Below, one piece after another: positions 5,501 to 6,111 of a stretch of DNA of 6,111 nt; within the stretch, counting starts at the first letter, position 1, and every line of letters begins with the position of its first letter. The stretch is taken from positions 1-6,111 of the forward strand of contig JAISFY010000064.1 in the NCBI GenBank assembly GCA_031263345.1, given 5' to 3'. The notes under the pieces are model-generated. The model searched no databases. It had not been told where the DNA came from and worked only from the letters and a program-made list of their open reading frames with translations. The DNA is from Holosporales bacterium (GTDB lineage: Bacteria > Pseudomonadota > Alphaproteobacteria > RUG11792). The position numbers and the translations under genes are program-made.

Positions 5501-5517
5501 ATTCGATTTCGAATTCA
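5498..5517. repeat. Perfect 20-bp palindrome (9-bp arms) between gltX and skp
   Basis: TGAATTCGA (5498-5506) and TCGAATTCA (5509-5517) are separated by two bases. Such a symmetric site suits a dimeric DNA-binding protein or an RNA hairpin with an extremely short loop. It starts 21 nt after the gltX stop codon and overlaps the neighbouring inverted repeat by 3 bp. Confidence 0.6.
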
Positions 5518-5537
5518 TTCCGTTTTATACCAAGTCT

Positions 5538-6111
5538 CTATACGTTATTCAAAGGACTATGTTTATCGATAAAATTCTGTATCCTCGATAACGTTTCTTT
5601 TTTCCCGATTATTTCGATAATTTCGAAAACGCTCGGGGAGGCTAGGCGCCCGCATAAAGCTCCGCGCACCGCCTGCGCAATTTCGATTAACTTAACACCT
5701 TTCTCAGTGGCAAGAGTTTTTGTCGTTTCTAACAGTAAATTTTCGTTCAGACTGCCCGTATTTTCTACGAGCTCAGCGAAATCTTGAAGAAGAACGAGAT
5801 GCTCCTTAGTAGCATACCTCGCACAGGCTTCCTCGAAATAATTCGGGGCAGCCAGATAAATTCTGGAAGACTCTGCCAGATCGACTAGAGTTCTAGACCG
5901 CTCTTTTAGGTTTCGCATACCGCGCAGAATATTATCTCGCTGAGCAGGAATTGGAACTCCTTCATTTTCTAAAAATGGTAATATACAGTCAAAAAGGGCC
6001 TGATCGTCTTTCATTTTTAAGTAATGTGCATTCAGGTTCTGTAACTTGGCCATGTCGAAGCGAGCTGGTGATTTACCGACGGCTCCTATATCGAACCATT
6101 CGATAGCCTCG
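5538..6111 (-). CDS. gltX: Glutamyl-tRNA synthetase, C-terminal part (5' end outside the window)
   Basis: GltX charges tRNA with glutamate in the cytoplasm. The frame is open from the right edge (first full codon 6110-6108) to TAG at 5540-5538, giving 191 residues. The visible start E-A-I-E-W-F-D-I...S-P-A-R-F-D...K-L-Q-N-L-N-A-H-Y-L-K matches the 'SPARFDxxKLxxLNxxYL' signature at the junction between the catalytic core and the all-helical anticodon-binding domain of class I GltX. The rest is the helical domain. It includes the block around residues 124-155 (E-K-G-V-K-L-I-E-I-A-Q-A-V-R, then A-L-C-G-R-L-A-S-P-S-V-F-E-I), corresponding to the 'K.g.l.qplRvAltG...sP.lfe.l..lGke' end of the family. 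The HIGH and KMSKS motifs must lie beyond the window. The methionine at 6053 is internal, not the start. Many alphaproteobacteria have two gltX genes; which copy this is cannot be told. Confidence 0.92.
   Translation of the reverse strand, partial: EAIEWFDIGAVGKSPARFDMAKLQNLNAHYLKMKDDQALFDCILPFLENEGVPIPAQRDNILRGMRNLKERSRTLVDLAESSRIYLAAPNYFEEACARYATKEHLVLLQDFAELVENTGSLNENLLLETTKTLATEKGVKLIEIAQAVRGALCGRLASPSVFEIIEIIGKKETLSRIQNFIDKHSPLNNV

Noticed and set aside
5467..5787. Plus-strand open frame of 106 codons starting upstream of the palindromes
   Set aside because: Most of it is antisense to the conserved C-terminus of gltX, and no Shine-Dalgarno precedes its ATG.

Overview
The window looks like a piece of a moderately AT-rich Gram-negative genome. 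The house-keeping genes at its right end (gltX, an OmpH/Skp chaperone gene and lpxD) have an alphaproteobacterial look. Together with the host-directed look of the accessory genes, they suggest an intracellular or host-associated lineage of the Rickettsiales/Holosporales kind. That placement is an inference from protein style and cannot be proved here. LpxD implies that the organism makes lipid A, which argues against Anaplasma-, Ehrlichia- or Neorickettsia-like bacteria that lack it.

Right part (3675-6111, all on the minus strand): the 3' end of gltX (glutamyl-tRNA synthetase), then a 191-bp gap with two abutting perfect inverted repeats and a good sigma70-type promoter (TTGCCA, 17 bp, TCTAAT), then skp and lpxD overlapping by 8 bp as an envelope-biogenesis operon. 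The fabZ-lpxA genes that usually follow lpxD are not next to it; an unrelated secreted protein gene takes their place.

Middle part (1523-3547, minus): one 674-residue protein with a signal peptide and a very strong Shine-Dalgarno. Its last ~230 residues carry the layout of an OTU-type cysteine protease (deubiquitinase family): a GxGNCG cysteine loop, an LR-type helix, an M..G...G....AL segment, and a terminal PGHY histidine motif. The two positions usually held by an acidic residue are changed. This is the most interesting gene of the window.

Left part (1-1522): two small exported proteins on the minus strand, each with its own Shine-Dalgarno and a putative promoter. One is a 92-residue secreted protein with an acidic Ser/Glu-rich half followed by a very basic, lysine-rich stretch. 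The other is a 138-residue putative lipoprotein. At the left edge, on the plus strand, is the C-terminal end of what resembles a large serine recombinase, probably a mobile-element remnant. I read positions 1-3547 as an accessory islet of exported proteins between a recombinase remnant and a conserved envelope operon. A role of these proteins against a eukaryotic host is plausible but inferred.
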